DNA of 64,000 bases from Endothia cerciana (taxonomy: Eukaryota; Ascomycota; Sordariomycetes; Diaporthales; Cryphonectriaceae). The stretch covers positions 558,001-622,000 of the forward strand of contig JALRMH010000016.1 of assembly GCA_026119935.1 (NCBI GenBank), written 5' to 3'. A program made the position numbers and the translations under genes. Shown one piece after another: positions 22,815 to 34,264 of this stretch. Below the pieces are notes generated by a model. That model was not told where the DNA came from and ran no database searches. It saw only the letters and a program-made list of their open reading frames with translations. Numbering within the stretch: the stretch's first letter is position 1; every line of letters starts with the position of its first letter.

Positions 22815-24182
22815 TCAGCTGTCAAAGATAGGCCCATACGCCCTCACTCCCCTCCTTTCCAGATCGAACACCAACTTCTTTGTCATAATGCCATTGCTGA
22901 TTATACATACAGCCTCCGCGTCGATATCTTTATAAAGCCGCATGATGGAAGGCACCATGTCTACCCGTCCCGTTTCGCTCGTATCAATTATCATCGGATT
23001 GGCGTCCAATCGATGAACGAGATCCAAAGTTCGCTGTCCGTATGTTTTCAGTGGAGACCTGGTCTGCCAGATGACCCTCATAGCAGGTCTGTTGTCATCA
23101 TCGATCAGCGCAAGACATGGTCCAATTCCCGAACCTGTGGCTACGACGATGATCCGGCTAAACAATCGCATGACATAGGCAAAGCCAGAGGTGGGAATTC
23201 CGCGGACCCAGATCGTGGTCGGTTGCTCTGCAATGACGGAGGATGTCCAGTCGCCTGCTTTAGACACGAGACAGGAGAATTCAGTCTTCGGCGAGTCGAA
23301 ACGATCCGGAATGACCGCGAAGCTGTGCCAATCGCGCAATGGGTGCCTGGACATGGAGATAGCCTGGCCGTATACGATGGAGGCGTAGCTCAAGTGAAGG
23401 CGGACAACATGCGTTGAGAGTGCCTCAGGAACGACGTCGACATTTCGCAGCATTGTCCATGGGTGTATGATCGCTAGCGTAGTGATGATTTGGAACCAGA
23501 ATGCGGGAAGCGAGATCAAGAACCGTCCCATAGATGGTTCCTGATTAGAGGCGAATGTAAGGAGTAAGGCCCAGAATAACGCGAGAAGCGTCCAGGAGCC
23601 GAAGCGATGCGTGAACTCGAAGATGTCATGGTGTTTCTCCCGGAACCTTGGATAGGTAGCAATGATGACGGCCAACAGAATACAGAGTATCAGGCAGGCG
23701 ATGATCAAGACTGGTAAACTCATAGGTCGGTAGCAATACGTGATGAAGAAGGCAATGTACCACATAAGTGAAACAACGCCAGAGCCGCTGTGCACGCCTC
23801 CTAAGTGGAAGATTTTGCAGGCTAGGTGACGCAGCCTTGTTGGTGTTGAAGTAGGGATCAGGCAAAATAGGTAGAAGAGCGAGTTGACGACTAAAGGTTG
23901 CCGAGCAAGCCCACAAACCATGATATTAGCTGCGCATGCCGTGATAAAGTCGATAACATACTGTCCTTTGCTCGCAATAATGACGAGGGCAACAGCGTTT
24001 CCAATAAATACAAGGCTGAAAAGTCGTCGGTATGTATTCAAAAGAGTGTATCGGAGAGTGGAGTAGACCATAGACTTTAGTTTAACATCCTGTTGATCTT
24101 CAAGGTCGATGGAGCCCAGTTCATTATGCTTGACGATGGAGCCGTCTTCTGAAGACTGAACCTTATGGTTCATCGTGGCCAT
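22815..24182 (-). CDS. TmpA-like transmembrane flavin oxidoreductase
   Basis: Single exon, 455 residues from ATG 24182. The same frame opens upstream with an ATG at 24320, but a TATA box at 24359-24352 would place transcription start near that codon, so 24182 is preferred. After a polar N-terminus come about six membrane helices (YRRLFSLVFIGNAVALVI, ITACAANIMVCGL, LVVNSLFYLFCLI, VSLMWYIAFFITYCY, SLPVLIIACLILCILLAVI, FGSWTLLALFWALLLTF). A ferredoxin-reductase-like cytosolic half follows, with ISMSRHPLRDWHSFAVIPD (FAD-binding position) and VVATGSGIGPCLALI (nucleotide-binding glycine motif). This arrangement matches Aspergillus nidulans TmpA, involved in conidiation signalling, and proteins annotated as NRPS12-like. 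The heme-ligating histidine pairs of true ferric reductases are not evident. Substrate unknown. Confidence 0.8.
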   Translation of the reverse strand: MATMNHKVQSSEDGSIVKHNELGSIDLEDQQDVKLKSMVYSTLRYTLLNTYRRLFSLVFIGNAVALVIIASKGQYVIDFITACAANIMVCGLARQPLVVNSLFYLFCLIPTSTPTRLRHLACKIFHLGGVHSGSGVVSLMWYIAFFITYCYRPMSLPVLIIACLILCILLAVIIATYPRFREKHHDIFEFTHRFGSWTLLALFWALLLTFASNQEPSMGRFLISLPAFWFQIITTLAIIHPWTMLRNVDVVPEALSTHVVRLHLSYASIVYGQAISMSRHPLRDWHSFAVIPDRFDSPKTEFSCLVSKAGDWTSSVIAEQPTTIWVRGIPTSGFAYVMRLFSRIIVVATGSGIGPCLALIDDDNRPAMRVIWQTRSPLKTYGQRTLDLVHRLDANPMIIDTSETGRVDMVPSIMRLYKDIDAEAVCIISNGIMTKKLVFDLERRGVRAYGPIFDS

Positions 24183-24351
24183 GTTTGAGTATGCTTCCAC
24201 CGGATGAGAAAGAGAAGATTTCCCAAGTTGGAACTGTGTATGTAAACATAAAGTGGGAAGAGTATAGAGTTGAACCAGGTTCCTTGTTGAGGAGAGGGAG
24301 GGACTTGTAGAACGGAACACCGTCTTGAAAACGCCCCTGGGTAAATGTGGG

Positions 24352-24359
24352 TATTTATA
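24352..24359 (-). promoter_or_regulatory. TATA box of the TmpA-like gene
   Basis: TATAAATA on the minus strand, 170 bp upstream of the preferred start codon at 24182. It argues against the upstream ATG at 24320. Confidence 0.55.
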
Positions 24360-26573
24360 GAGATGCTCTTCTCCCGATTAAAAGTCTCTCGAGTCACTTT
24401 GTAGCCTGCGCAAAACAATATCCCCTGACGTTACATGCCCAAACGAGACCATAGGCAGCCTTGTATGCTTCACTAATATGCAAGCCTTGGGCTGAGACAG
24501 GGCTGGAGCAGGTTGGATTTAGCTAGACTAGGACCGGATTCTTGATACGGGCCTACCACGAGGGCTGAGCCGCGTCCTTGGGGCCGTCACGGCATTACTT
24601 GACCGTTTCTTTCCTGACAGCCCTACTAAAGGCGCCCGGACTAACTTGGCGTTGCTTCCTAGTCGGTGTATCGTCCACCGAGAAAAGCCCCTTTCTCAAC
24701 AGTACATACCTCAGTAGGCCCAGAATAGCCTGTAACGAGGAAGGGCTGAAGAATATTACCTGCCGGTGTGTTGATACCCCTTGGCAGACAAGGGCTGCCT
24801 AAGGACCAGCGTAAGAAACGAACAGTAGAGCACACCAAGGAAGACTGGGAGCCCCGTCATATTCGAGTAGTTTGGCAAAAGAGCTTTCTACAAGAATGAG
24901 GGAAATGAAACCCCATTAGGCCACTAATCTTCAATTTTACCTGCACATAAGATGGCATATGAATGTGTCTTACCATTCCGAAGTCCCCAGCCATCCACCC
25001 TGCAGTTCGAAGACACAGGCATTCTTGTTACTAAGCTGATGCGGTGCCAAAGCACTCCGGAAGGATGGCCGAGCCTCAATGAAATGGTACAACATTGAGG
25101 CGTGGTTTTTGTTGTATAAGGAGGAATCTCCCTCTCGTCAAAGACACGGTATAACGATTTCGCCCTTGTTCCTGCATATCCATATCACAAAATGCGTCTG
25201 ACACATCCTCGAAACTGTTACGCAGGATACTAAGCTTCGTCTTATCGAGCATGCCGGACACGGCGCATCGTTATAAGCATGGCACCTTGTTGCAAAAAGG
25301 ATGTTGTGATACCCTGGCTGCACACGTGGTTTCATTCCCTCCCTCGAGCTCAGCCGTATTTGTGAGCTATCCTTTCGTCTACTCGAGCTGACAGGCCTAC
25401 ACTGCTCATGTATCGACATAAATTTTGCGACTACCTAGTACATTCGAATGATTTTTGGGGGCAGCCATAATTGCAAAATGCCACGGGTGTCTGCCGGGCG
25501 CTGGAAAGGAATCATCAAAAACTCGGAACGCTGTATACCGATGATATAGAGCCCTAAGACAAGAGTATAGGAAACGTCATCTTACAAAACAGGTTTTCTG
25601 GTTTTATGACTTCTGCAAAAACCTCCAGGGGGTTTGGAAAGCGATTCTGTGATAATAACAGATGATACGTTCGAGGAGCATATTGTGCCAGACGTCTCGT
25701 CAGGTCTTAGCACTTGATCCTACGTTTAGGATACACTCTGACACGGCTAGCCAACAGCTTAGGCTGCGGTAGGCATCCAGGATAGTGGCGGTGAAAACGG
25801 CCTTCTCACATGCCTAGGTACGAGGGTGCTGACGTGGGTTCCAGATACGGACAACAGGATCGCCGGCTCGGGTATGAAGTGACAGTTCTCCGAAGGCTGG
25901 TCTGAGGCCGTGCTGGTAGGAGATCTATCAATTAATCATCCGCAACCCTTTGCCCGGTTCGGAACTCTCAGCCAACATCAAGGTACCTCATCTTGATTGG
26001 TTTGCATGGGCCCTTTTACGTTCAGTCGGAGACCAGCTAATAATGAAGGTCGTTATCTGCTAACTACATGTACAGGCTGATTTTCCGAGTCATCTCAACC
26101 CGTGTGTCGATAAAGCCCCCAGATCCAAGCACGCTCTCAGGCTTTCCGAGCATTTCTTTAGGCTTACCTAACGGTACGCGGTTCACGGGCGTCGACAATG
26201 GTGATGAAGGCCTCATACTATGAGGGCGGACCTCCCCCCTTCTTTCTGATCATCCATTGATTCAGATGTCTGATTCAGATCGCTTCGGCTCTCGCCGATT
26301 GCTATCCACGGGGTGGTGTCTACCTGGGATGCTAACGAAAAAGAGTGCATCGTCTAAACTGTTGCCATCATCTTATGGCTCCTGCCAGAGCCTATCTTTC
26401 TCCCTACGACTTAATACGACAAACCGGTGAAGCCTCTTGAGAACCCATCGGAGGGCTTCAATGGAGTTTTGATGTCTCATATCGCCTAATAAGGTCTGCT
26501 TCACAAAGGCACTGACTGATTGAGGTATGAAAAGTTACTAGGGATCTAGGCGGGAAATGAGACTCTTCTGCTG
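24360..26573. other. Gene-free stretch, about 2.2 kb
   Basis: Between the promoter of the TmpA-like gene and the 3' end of the dioxygenase gene. No coding region, repeat family or RNA gene recognised on either strand. Confidence 0.45.
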
Positions 26574-27708
26574 TCAGGAGCTAGCTGGTATAGCTGATGA
26601 GGACTCATGCATGAGAACCTTTTCCTGACTCCCCCCCCCACCATTGCTAGCCGCAAAGTTGTTGTTCATAGCATTTGCTATGAACTGCCTCCCCGTGATC
26701 TTTGGGTACTTCTTCTTTGGCCCCTGGATCAGAGTATCCTTGCTTGGCTGGTTGAAGAATGCGATGCTGAAGCGCTCGCCGTAGTAGTCCCCAGGCTCGC
26801 AGGGCGCCTTCACACGGTGAAATGTGGATTTGAACCGGTCGTCAGACCAGCTCATGAGCATATCACCAATATTGCATATAATGGAACCCGGCTCGATGTT
26901 GACCCTCGTCCAAGTGTCGCCCAGAGCGAACTTAGTTACCGCCTCACGGCCGGGACAGATCTCGAGCCCGGCCTGTCCTTCTCGCTGGAAAAGTAAAGTC
27001 AGAAGTCCCCAGTCTGCGTGGGCTCCAGCTCTGTGGTAGATCTTGCCATCGTTGGTCTTCGGGCTGGGAAAGTAGTGCAGAAGACGCATGACATTCTGAC
27101 ATGTCGGATCTGTAGGGTCGTGTGACTTGAGGAAGTAGTCGTCAGGAAAGCCCAGACCCCGTGCGAGACAAACCATGAGCCTATTGGAAACATCCTGGAC
27201 GCGATGCATGAAGACCAGGCAATCTTTTTTGAAGCCGGGAAGATGTTGATCACTCATCCACATGGAGGTATCGCCGCCTGGGCCCTTTCCACCAGTGAGC
27301 ATGTTCTCGCCGAACTGTAGCTGGTACGACTCCTTCATATCGGCCGCACCAGTTGAGGGCCGAACCTGGGAGTTCTTCTCCCAGCCCACATTCTGTGGGT
27401 TCCATGGAACCGTTGCCTTCACATCATCTGGAAGCGAGAAGAAGGCTTCCGACGTGGCGAACACAGCCTCAATCTCCTCTGGCGTGAGTCCGTGGTCGAC
27501 AACAGAGAAAAAGCCCACATTTTCGGCTGCATTGCAGATTTTGGCAGTGATTTCATCGATCCTGTTGTCAAAATTGTGCAGGGAGATCTGACGAGACAGT
27601 TAGTAAGGTATACTAAATTTACAGGGAAGACCGAAAGATTACTTGGCCACTTGGTCATAATCTCTCGCTCACCTTAGGGATCTGGCGATCCACGTATGTG
27701 GTGGCCAT
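26574..27708 (-). CDS. 2-oxoglutarate/Fe(II)-dependent dioxygenase (isopenicillin N synthase-like)
   Basis: 349 residues in two exons: 27708-27673 and 27587-26574, separated by an 85-bp intron (GTGAGC, branch ACTAAC, CAG). The spliced start reads MATTYVDRQIPK then ISLHNFDNRIDEITAKICNAAENVGFFSVVDHG, the standard DIOX_N opening. The iron-binding facial triad is visible as GAHADWGLLTLL (His and Asp) and KSTFHRV (second His), and the 2-oxoglutarate-binding RxS motif as GERFSIAFF. Length is typical of the family. Such enzymes hydroxylate, desaturate or cyclise small molecules and are common in fungal secondary metabolism, but the substrate cannot be read from sequence. It is cytosolic, with no targeting signal. 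Neighbours are a TmpA-like protein and a membrane-anchored lectin-like protein; no core biosynthetic gene is adjacent. Confidence 0.9.
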
Positions 27709-28372
27709 GGCTTGTGCTCGACTATGCGAACTCTCGGTGCTCTTGCGAAACTCCAGCAGACGAGGCTGCCAACTTTGAGATATCGGCACGTCTCACTTTT
27801 TTGGCGAAGGCTTAGAGGTCCGTCGAACTGAAAACAAAGGGCAACTGTTTGCGGGGATGCGGGTGGTTTTTGAACTCGGAGATCACAAGTTGTCTCGACA
27901 TGATAAGCTGCCCACGGCTGGCACAGTGGTGGGTGGCTCTTCGGCCATCTCCGATGATGATTAATACCCAAACTTGGCTTTCTGGCAATGAGTTTGAACA
28001 CTTACCTAGTTCTCGATCCTTTTTTTTATTTTTATTTTTTATTTAATTAATATTAGTATTATTTAGATCCAAGACGTCTGTGACACCGCTTATCTTTAGT
28101 AGAAACTAGATTTTAGGAAGAACATGCTTAGAACTTGGCGGACGTGACCGGAAGTGATCGCAAGTATCTTTGTTTTAGCTACCTAGGTATGCGGGTCTCC
28201 GACCCAGCGCAAGTATATGAAAACAGGAGGAATACATTTTAGGGACTTCTACGAAACAGCCAAGTATAAAACAAGAATTATGTTTTTCTAATTTTATGCG
28301 AAGGTTTTTAACCCCCCCCCCTTTTTTTTTTCTTTTTTTTCTTTCTTTTTTTAATGTTTCTTTCCCTCCTCC
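27709..28372. other. Intergenic region with homopolymer tracts
   Basis: About 660 bp. AT-rich at 28018-28070. A C10 run at 28312-28321 is followed directly by a T-rich tract to about 28352, just before the stop codon of the next gene. No gene supported. Confidence 0.5.
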
Positions 28373-29986
28373 TCAAGACATGCTCTTCAAATCATTACCT
28401 TCAACGACTGTGCCCATCAAAGTCCAACGGAAGGGACTCGCATCGTCCACCTGGTATTGATACACGGTTCCGTTTGAAAGCCCGTAGACTCTCATGTTTT
28501 GTGCTGTTGTGATTGCTGAGAAATTCGTCGAGCCTGCAGAACCGCCCTTGAGTCTTGGTTGATCGCTTGTCCATTGAGTCCCGTTGTAGATGTAGGACAT
28601 GATAGACCCGCCTGGGGTGAGATGGTTTACGAGGCAGTTGGTCAAACCGTTATCACCGAATGAAATCGCCGCTAGCTCGGAGCTGGAATCCGCCGCTGCG
28701 GTAGTGCTAAGAGTAGAGCCTGAGAAGCTAATTAGCACCGCGTTTGTTGCTTTGTCGGATTCTGACCTACTAGCAAGATCATGGTCCCATGTGAAATTCG
28801 TCGTTGGTCCATTGCTGAACTCTAGGAGTTCAGTATCATCAAAGGCAAACACCTTGAAAGCGTCGGGGTCCGTTCCAAGAGCCCCTGTCCCGTTCTCTCC
28901 AGCAAAGGAAACTAACGCCAACCCGGTGCCGTTGACGAAGGACGATGCACTGTCGGTAATCGGGCCTGAGAATGCCCAACTGCTGTCCGTCAGGTTGACT
29001 ATCTGAATATTTCCGCCCTCCTCCTGGTATACCACGCAAAGTGAATTGGAGCAATTGTTGCAGATTTGCCACTGCGCGGACAGGGACGACCCGTTCATGG
29101 CCAGCAGCGGGCTGAGGCTCGATCCCAGCAACCCAGCGTACCAAACACCTTCGACGATGTCCGAAGCCCATATCTCTGCCACGCTGTTCTCGCTCGTCAG
29201 ATAGTACAGGCTGACTTGGTATCGGTTTGTGACGGCGGCTAGGGGCGTTCCAGACAGGACGTCCAGCTTGCTCGCGCCGGTGGTGTTCAAGATTCCGCGG
29301 GTGACGTTGCTCTGTGTCCATTCGTTGCTGATGGAGTCCAGAAGCGACACCATGATCGAGTTTGTGGTGTCTTGGTAGAAGACTGCTGAGCGGTCGATTC
29401 CCAACGTGTCCGTCCAATTCACCGCGGCCAGCCTGGAGTTGCTGAGGATACCTTGACTGCTGACCACAGAATCTGACGGTGCTACAGATTTTTGAGTCTT
29501 TCTTATCCCGAGTTCTATTCCAAGCACAGTAGACAAGGTAATCATGGCGATAGCGATGAGACCGATAGGCATGAACGGGAATGTCCTTCTGCTCATGCCA
29601 CAATACCGCTTTGGCCCCCTGGCGGACTGTGCACCTCTCTGTGTCCACTCAACGGGATTGTACTCCTTAGACAGAGGATTATGAGACCCCACCGACGAGC
29701 GAACGCTGGCAGTATAGGTTGGGGTAGGGTCCGGGAGAGGTGGCGGGGGCCCATAGTTTCCGCCGATAGCTGATGTCTTGTTGCGCGTATCGAGAACTGA
29801 TAACTTGTCGCGTGCATCTCCGTATGACGGCGGGATCTCTGCAACGACCTCGAGGTCGCTGTAGTTCTTTTCCCCGACGATTGTGGGTGATTTCGTTGGC
29901 TCGCTCTCTGGGCTCACGATCGGAGCCTCTTGGTCAGCCATCTCTGCTCTGCCGTTCATGTGGTCCTCCATTCTCTGCAGGAACAT
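28373..29986 (-). CDS. Single-pass membrane protein with fucose-lectin-like ectodomain
   Basis: Single exon, up to 537 residues. Several in-frame ATGs (29986, 29971, 29959, 29941) begin the frame, and the true start is not decided by the sequence. The N-terminal 135 residues are polar and proline-rich (PPPPLPDPTPTY) and would be cytosolic. One membrane helix lies at about 136-160 (FPFMPIGLIAIAMITLSTVL). The remaining 375 residues form repeated beta-rich units with N-glycosylation sites (SRLAAVNWTD, AVFYQD, GVWYAGLLGSSLSPLL, LCVVYQEEGGNIQIVNL, RVYGLSNGTVYQYQ). This matches the six-bladed propeller seen in fungal fucose-specific lectins. Such type II proteins are frequent in Pezizomycotina and are of unknown function; sugar binding is an inference from the repeat pattern. 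The 3' end lies right beside a C/T homopolymer tract. Confidence 0.7.
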   Translation of the reverse strand: MFLQRMEDHMNGRAEMADQEAPIVSPESEPTKSPTIVGEKNYSDLEVVAEIPPSYGDARDKLSVLDTRNKTSAIGGNYGPPPPLPDPTPTYTASVRSSVGSHNPLSKEYNPVEWTQRGAQSARGPKRYCGMSRRTFPFMPIGLIAIAMITLSTVLGIELGIRKTQKSVAPSDSVVSSQGILSNSRLAAVNWTDTLGIDRSAVFYQDTTNSIMVSLLDSISNEWTQSNVTRGILNTTGASKLDVLSGTPLAAVTNRYQVSLYYLTSENSVAEIWASDIVEGVWYAGLLGSSLSPLLAMNGSSLSAQWQICNNCSNSLCVVYQEEGGNIQIVNLTDSSWAFSGPITDSASSFVNGTGLALVSFAGENGTGALGTDPDAFKVFAFDDTELLEFSNGPTTNFTWDHDLASRSESDKATNAVLISFSGSTLSTTAAADSSSELAAISFGDNGLTNCLVNHLTPGGSIMSYIYNGTQWTSDQPRLKGGSAGSTNFSAITTAQNMRVYGLSNGTVYQYQVDDASPFRWTLMGTVVEGNDLKSMS

Positions 29987-30214
29987 GTTTCCCTATGGCT
30001 TGGCCTCCTAGTCTGAACCAGTGCCTCCTTCCAGATCTCGTTTCCTGATTTCCTCCACCTTCAAGACGACAGGCCGTGACCACTTCTGGGATCGGACCAA
30101 GCTCAGGAGATTTTTGAGGCCGACCTTGGCTCAAGGATCACCAGCCCTTGTGATATCAAGATCTCCGATCTTGACGACGGCGAGGTCCGAGCGAGAAATG
30201 ATATGTAAGAAGAG

Positions 30215-30258
30215 TGACTTCTATAAGCTCGAAGAATGACTTGTATAAACTCGAAGAA
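30215..30258. repeat. 22-bp unit, two tandem copies
   Basis: TGACTTCTATAAGCTCGAAG (plus AA) is followed immediately by a copy differing at two positions (G for C, A for G). No coding frame depends on it. Confidence 0.7.
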
Positions 30259-31851
30259 CCGCAATCCACGCGTATCGCCGTGATCGAGGTGTATGACTGG
30301 AAGGGAGCGAAACGATCATGTGTTCCACAGAAAAGACGTGGAATAAGACAGAAAGACGTACGGATTCCGTCAAATCTGCTCAGCAGGATGAAGATTGATG
30401 TGGAAAGGGGAGCATCCGGTCTCCAGGGCGGTGTTCAGGAGTCCCCCTATAGGAGGATAACAGCGGACCAGTGTGTTAGATGATGTGACAGCATAAGTCG
30501 GAGGACGATGGGGGTATTGTGCTTCCAAGCGAACGAGGGAGGCCAGGAGTATTAACATACCGCTGAGTGCCCGCTGACATTGTCTCAGCCTTCGACTCCT
30601 GCAGCAGGGCTAACCGGAATCCAAGTAGAGTTCCGCAGACCAGGTCATGATCTAGCTCACGGGAAGTTTCTGTTTCTGCGTTGCATATGCACAAGGGTGC
30701 GATCGATTCTCTCAAGTTGCATGATGCGGAATAGATGCACGTGGAGCTTAGGGAGCATAAGATGCCGCCTCGTTCTCCATTGCCGCAATGATCCTACAAC
30801 CACAAACGACCTAAAGATCGGCATATCAGCGCTGCTGTGCGGCTGCATATCAGATGATATCAGGACTTGGTCTATCCGATGCTCGCGAAAGTTGTTGAAC
30901 CTGGCAAGTCGACCAGGCGCAGCAGGTTTCGAGCGAGCCTTGCGAGCCAGGATCATGACTCTTGCCTCAATCTGAAACCCTGTTCTTGGAACAGCCTTGT
31001 CGTCTTGCGGCTGCAGAGGGCTAGCGAAAGCTTAAAGGGCCATGAGGCCAATGAGGCCTTCCAAAAGAATCTTGACTTGTGGGGGTTGATGTTGTTGCAT
31101 CACAGTATCTGCCGCGAGCCGAGAATGGCTTCCCACAATAACTACTGGGCGGGCAGTAGGAATAGGCGAGCTTCGCAGTTGCTCCTGTCTTTTCTTTCTG
31201 ACGACGTGCGATGTTCCCACGCTCCCTAGTTAGCACTATCTCTTGTGGTTCCCGTATTGAATCTGTAAATGAAGGATGGTCCCACAGCAAGGTTCGTCTT
31301 ACGATTATCACTCCTTTCACACTACCTCAACAGGGCCTGGATGTGATGCGGTCAGGCGTATAACAGGTAGACGATGGTCAACCTTCCTGTTTAGCTGGCC
31401 TTGCCCAGCCTGGAGTCGGGGACGGAGAAGGAAGGTGACCGGACAGGACCAGCCTCCAGCCTGACCAGCTTCCAACGATTATGTTGTATGAATCTGATGA
31501 TGCCTATTATGAACAATGCTCCAAGTCACGTTTCTGTTTGATGAGGGTATTCCCTTCTCGCTGAAGGGCTTCTATTTTAGGAGACCGCTCCCGCGCCGTC
31601 ATGCCACTTACCCTTCAACTTTGATGCAACATCTCCGCTAAAGATCGGGAGGGTCGGCACAATCAAAAACGACTGTGTTGTCAAAAATATTGAGGGCAGG
31701 GGATGTTCGACGTAAATTTTTTTTAAAAAAAAAAAAAGATTCGAATCGAACGCCTGTATTGTTGGTCAGGAGCGCAAAGGACGTATTAAAATTTGTAATA
31801 ATTGTGAGAACCCAAATGTCCTGACCTGCCTACACTTGTTGTCTCTCTCTC

Positions 31852-31879
31852 TTATTATTATTATTATTATTATTATTAT
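31852..31879. repeat. (TTA)n trinucleotide microsatellite
   Basis: About nine TTA units in an AT-rich stretch, flanked on the left by a CT repeat. Confidence 0.85.
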
Positions 31880-32414
31880 CTTATTTCATTTCTGCCCCCC
31901 GCTTTTTTTCCTTCAGTTTCTTCTTTATTTTGGCGATTCTTCTTCGAAAGAGCTCGGGACGAGAAGGCGACCGTGGCTGTTGGCTCTCTTCAGGGTTAGG
32001 GCTGATAAGCTTCTCAACTTCTTGATAACCACATGTGTGGCTGGCCGTCTGCGGGCCGTCACGGCACCTTCCACATACAGCATAGCACATGATGCTCTCT
32101 TTGCCTGTGCTGACCTCAACATGGAATAACATCCACGTAACTACGGGTCGACCTGGGCATTTGCTTACCCAGAGCGGCCTTTGCGGCATATCGTCATCCG
32201 CCCCTGGCATCGTCCTGCAGAGAGATATAGTACTACCCTTTCCAGTACCGAGCCCGTCGCTCCTTTACTCGTGGTCGTATATGTCCCCCCTGGTGAGTGA
32301 GTCCTATAAGTCTATCCCCTTTTCCTGTGCTCTCTGGTCACAAACCCCTTGCCACCCTCCTCCGCCTCTATCTTGAGGACCTGCATCGTGCGATCATCGA
32401 GGACCCATCCCAGC

Positions 32415-34264
32415 ATGGCGTGGAAAAGCCTCTTTGCCGCCGTCCTAGGTCTCGGCTTTGCCGATGCCTTGCGGACAAAGTTCACGGCTAGCGAGCTTCG
32501 GGCCATAGCAGACAGCGACGCGGCGCAAGAAACCGAGTATCGCAGGATATCAGGTCGAGGTCTCGTCGGTGGGCTGCAGTCCCGTGAGGCTGCCGATACC
32601 GATCCGAGTTTGTTGTACCCGGCATACAACCTTAGTGTGCCCATTGACCATTTTCACAATGACTCGATCTACGAACCCCATGTACGTGTGCCCCTTTCCT
32701 GCCCGCTTCCGGTCTGTGTTTGGCAGCATTCTTGCTCGGTGCTGCCCGTCTCAGCACTCCCCGCGGAACCCTTCGAACACGGGCGGGCTTCGCTTGACCC
32801 ATGCCTTGTTCTCTTGCTAAAACCCGGACACAGACCAATGACACTTTCAATCTGAGATACTGGTTCGATGCAAGCCACTACCAGGAGGGCGGACCCGTCA
32901 TAGTCTTGCAAAGTGGCGAGGACAGTGGCGTGGACCGCTTACCGTATCTTCAGAAGGGGATTGTATCCATTCTTGCCAATGCCACCGGTGGACTGGGTGT
33001 GATCCTGGAACATCGCTACTATGGGACAAGTTTCCCCACCGCGGACCTCAGCACGGAGTCCATGCGTTTCCTGACGACCGACCAAGCCTTGGCAGACATG
33101 GCATACTTTGCCAAGAACGTCGAGTTTGAGGGGCTGGAGGGCTTGAATCTCAGGTCCCCCAACGTGCCGTACATTGCATACGGAGGAAGCTACGCTGGTG
33201 CTTTTGTCGCGTTCCTGCGCAAGCTGTACCCGGACGTCTACTGGGGGGCCATCTCGAGCTCCGGGGTGACAGAGGCGATTTACGACTATTGGCAATACTA
33301 CGAGGCGGCCCAACTGTTTGCCCCTGGGGACTGTGGCATCAACACCCAGAAGCTTACCAATGTCGTCGACAACATCCTCATCGGCAAGAACGGGACGGGC
33401 TACGTGCAGCAGCTGAAAGACGCCTTCGGGCTCGGCAATGTCACGCGCAGTGACGACTTCGCAAACGCAATCTCGGGTGGGATCGGCGCGCTGCAGAATA
33501 CCAACTGGGACCCAGCCGTGAACGACACGACGTTTGGCACATACTGCGATGCCGTAAGCAGCACGGGCCTGCTATACAACACCACCGCCTCGAAGCAGAG
33601 CGAGGTTGTTGCGCTGCTGGAGGCCGCCGGGTACGCAAACGAGACGTCTGCCCTGACGGCCCCGATGCTCAACTACATTGGCTTTGTGAACGATGAGGTC
33701 GTCAGCGTATGCACCGAAGAAGGCGTGACGCAAGACCAGTGCCTCACAAACTTCAACTCGACCTTCTACGAGCTGGACGACATCAGCCAGACCTGGCGAT
33801 CCTGGCCGTATCAGTACTGCTTCGAATGGGGCTACCTCCAGACGGGCTCGGGTGTGCCGAAGGACCAGCTGCCACTCATCTCGCGCCTGATCGACCTCAA
33901 CTACGAATCGTTCATATGCAAGGCGGCCTTCAACATAACGACCCCATCGAAGATCGAGCGGATCAACCAGTGGGGCGGGTTCAACATCTCCTACCCGCGC
34001 CTTGCCATCATCGGTGGACAGCATGACCCTTGGCGCCAGGCGACCCCACTTGCAATCGGTCTCCCCAACAGGACCTCGACGACGGACGAGCCCGTCCACC
34101 TCATCCTAGACGCGGTGCACCACTGGGATGAGAACGGCCTGTTCCCCAACGAGACGACAGCCACCCTCCCGCCGGTGACGATCAAGGACGTCCACACCGA
34201 GGAGGTCCAGTTCGTCAAGGCGTGGCTGGAGGAGTGGAAGCAGGCGCAGAGTACGGGCTCATAG
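32415..34264 (+). CDS. Secreted serine peptidase, family S28
   Basis: Extracellular prolyl-specific peptidase family (lysosomal Pro-X carboxypeptidase / fungal endoprotease group); 565 residues. Exon 1 is 32415-32681, the intron 32682-32833 (152 bp, GTACGT...ACAG), exon 2 is 32834-34264, phase 0. A signal peptide is present (MAWKSLFAAVLGLGFADA). Conserved blocks: LSVPIDHFHND, NLRYWFDASHYQEGGPVIVLQSGE, LEHRYYGTSFP, and the nucleophile motif YGGSYAGAFVAFLRKLYP (Ser about 208). The acid and histidine regions are IIGGQHDPWR and VHHWDENG. Many NxS/T sites. Fungal members digest proline-rich proteins at acid pH during saprotrophy or host colonisation. The start is the first ATG giving a signal peptide. 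All three catalytic regions are present, so it should be active. Confidence 0.9.

Larger units (their letters stand above)
29987..32414. other. Gene-free divergent intergenic region, about 2.4 kb
   Basis: Between the lectin-like gene (minus) and the S28 peptidase (plus). I could support no gene. It contains a 22-bp tandem repeat at 30215-30258, a T8/A13 block near 31719-31738 and a (TTA)n microsatellite at 31852-31879. Confidence 0.45.

Noticed and set aside
31736..31800. Possible minus-strand tRNA gene: GTTCGATTCGAATC followed by a T run
   Set aside because: The B-box-like sequence is present, but no paired T stem, anticodon stem or acceptor stem can be folded around it.
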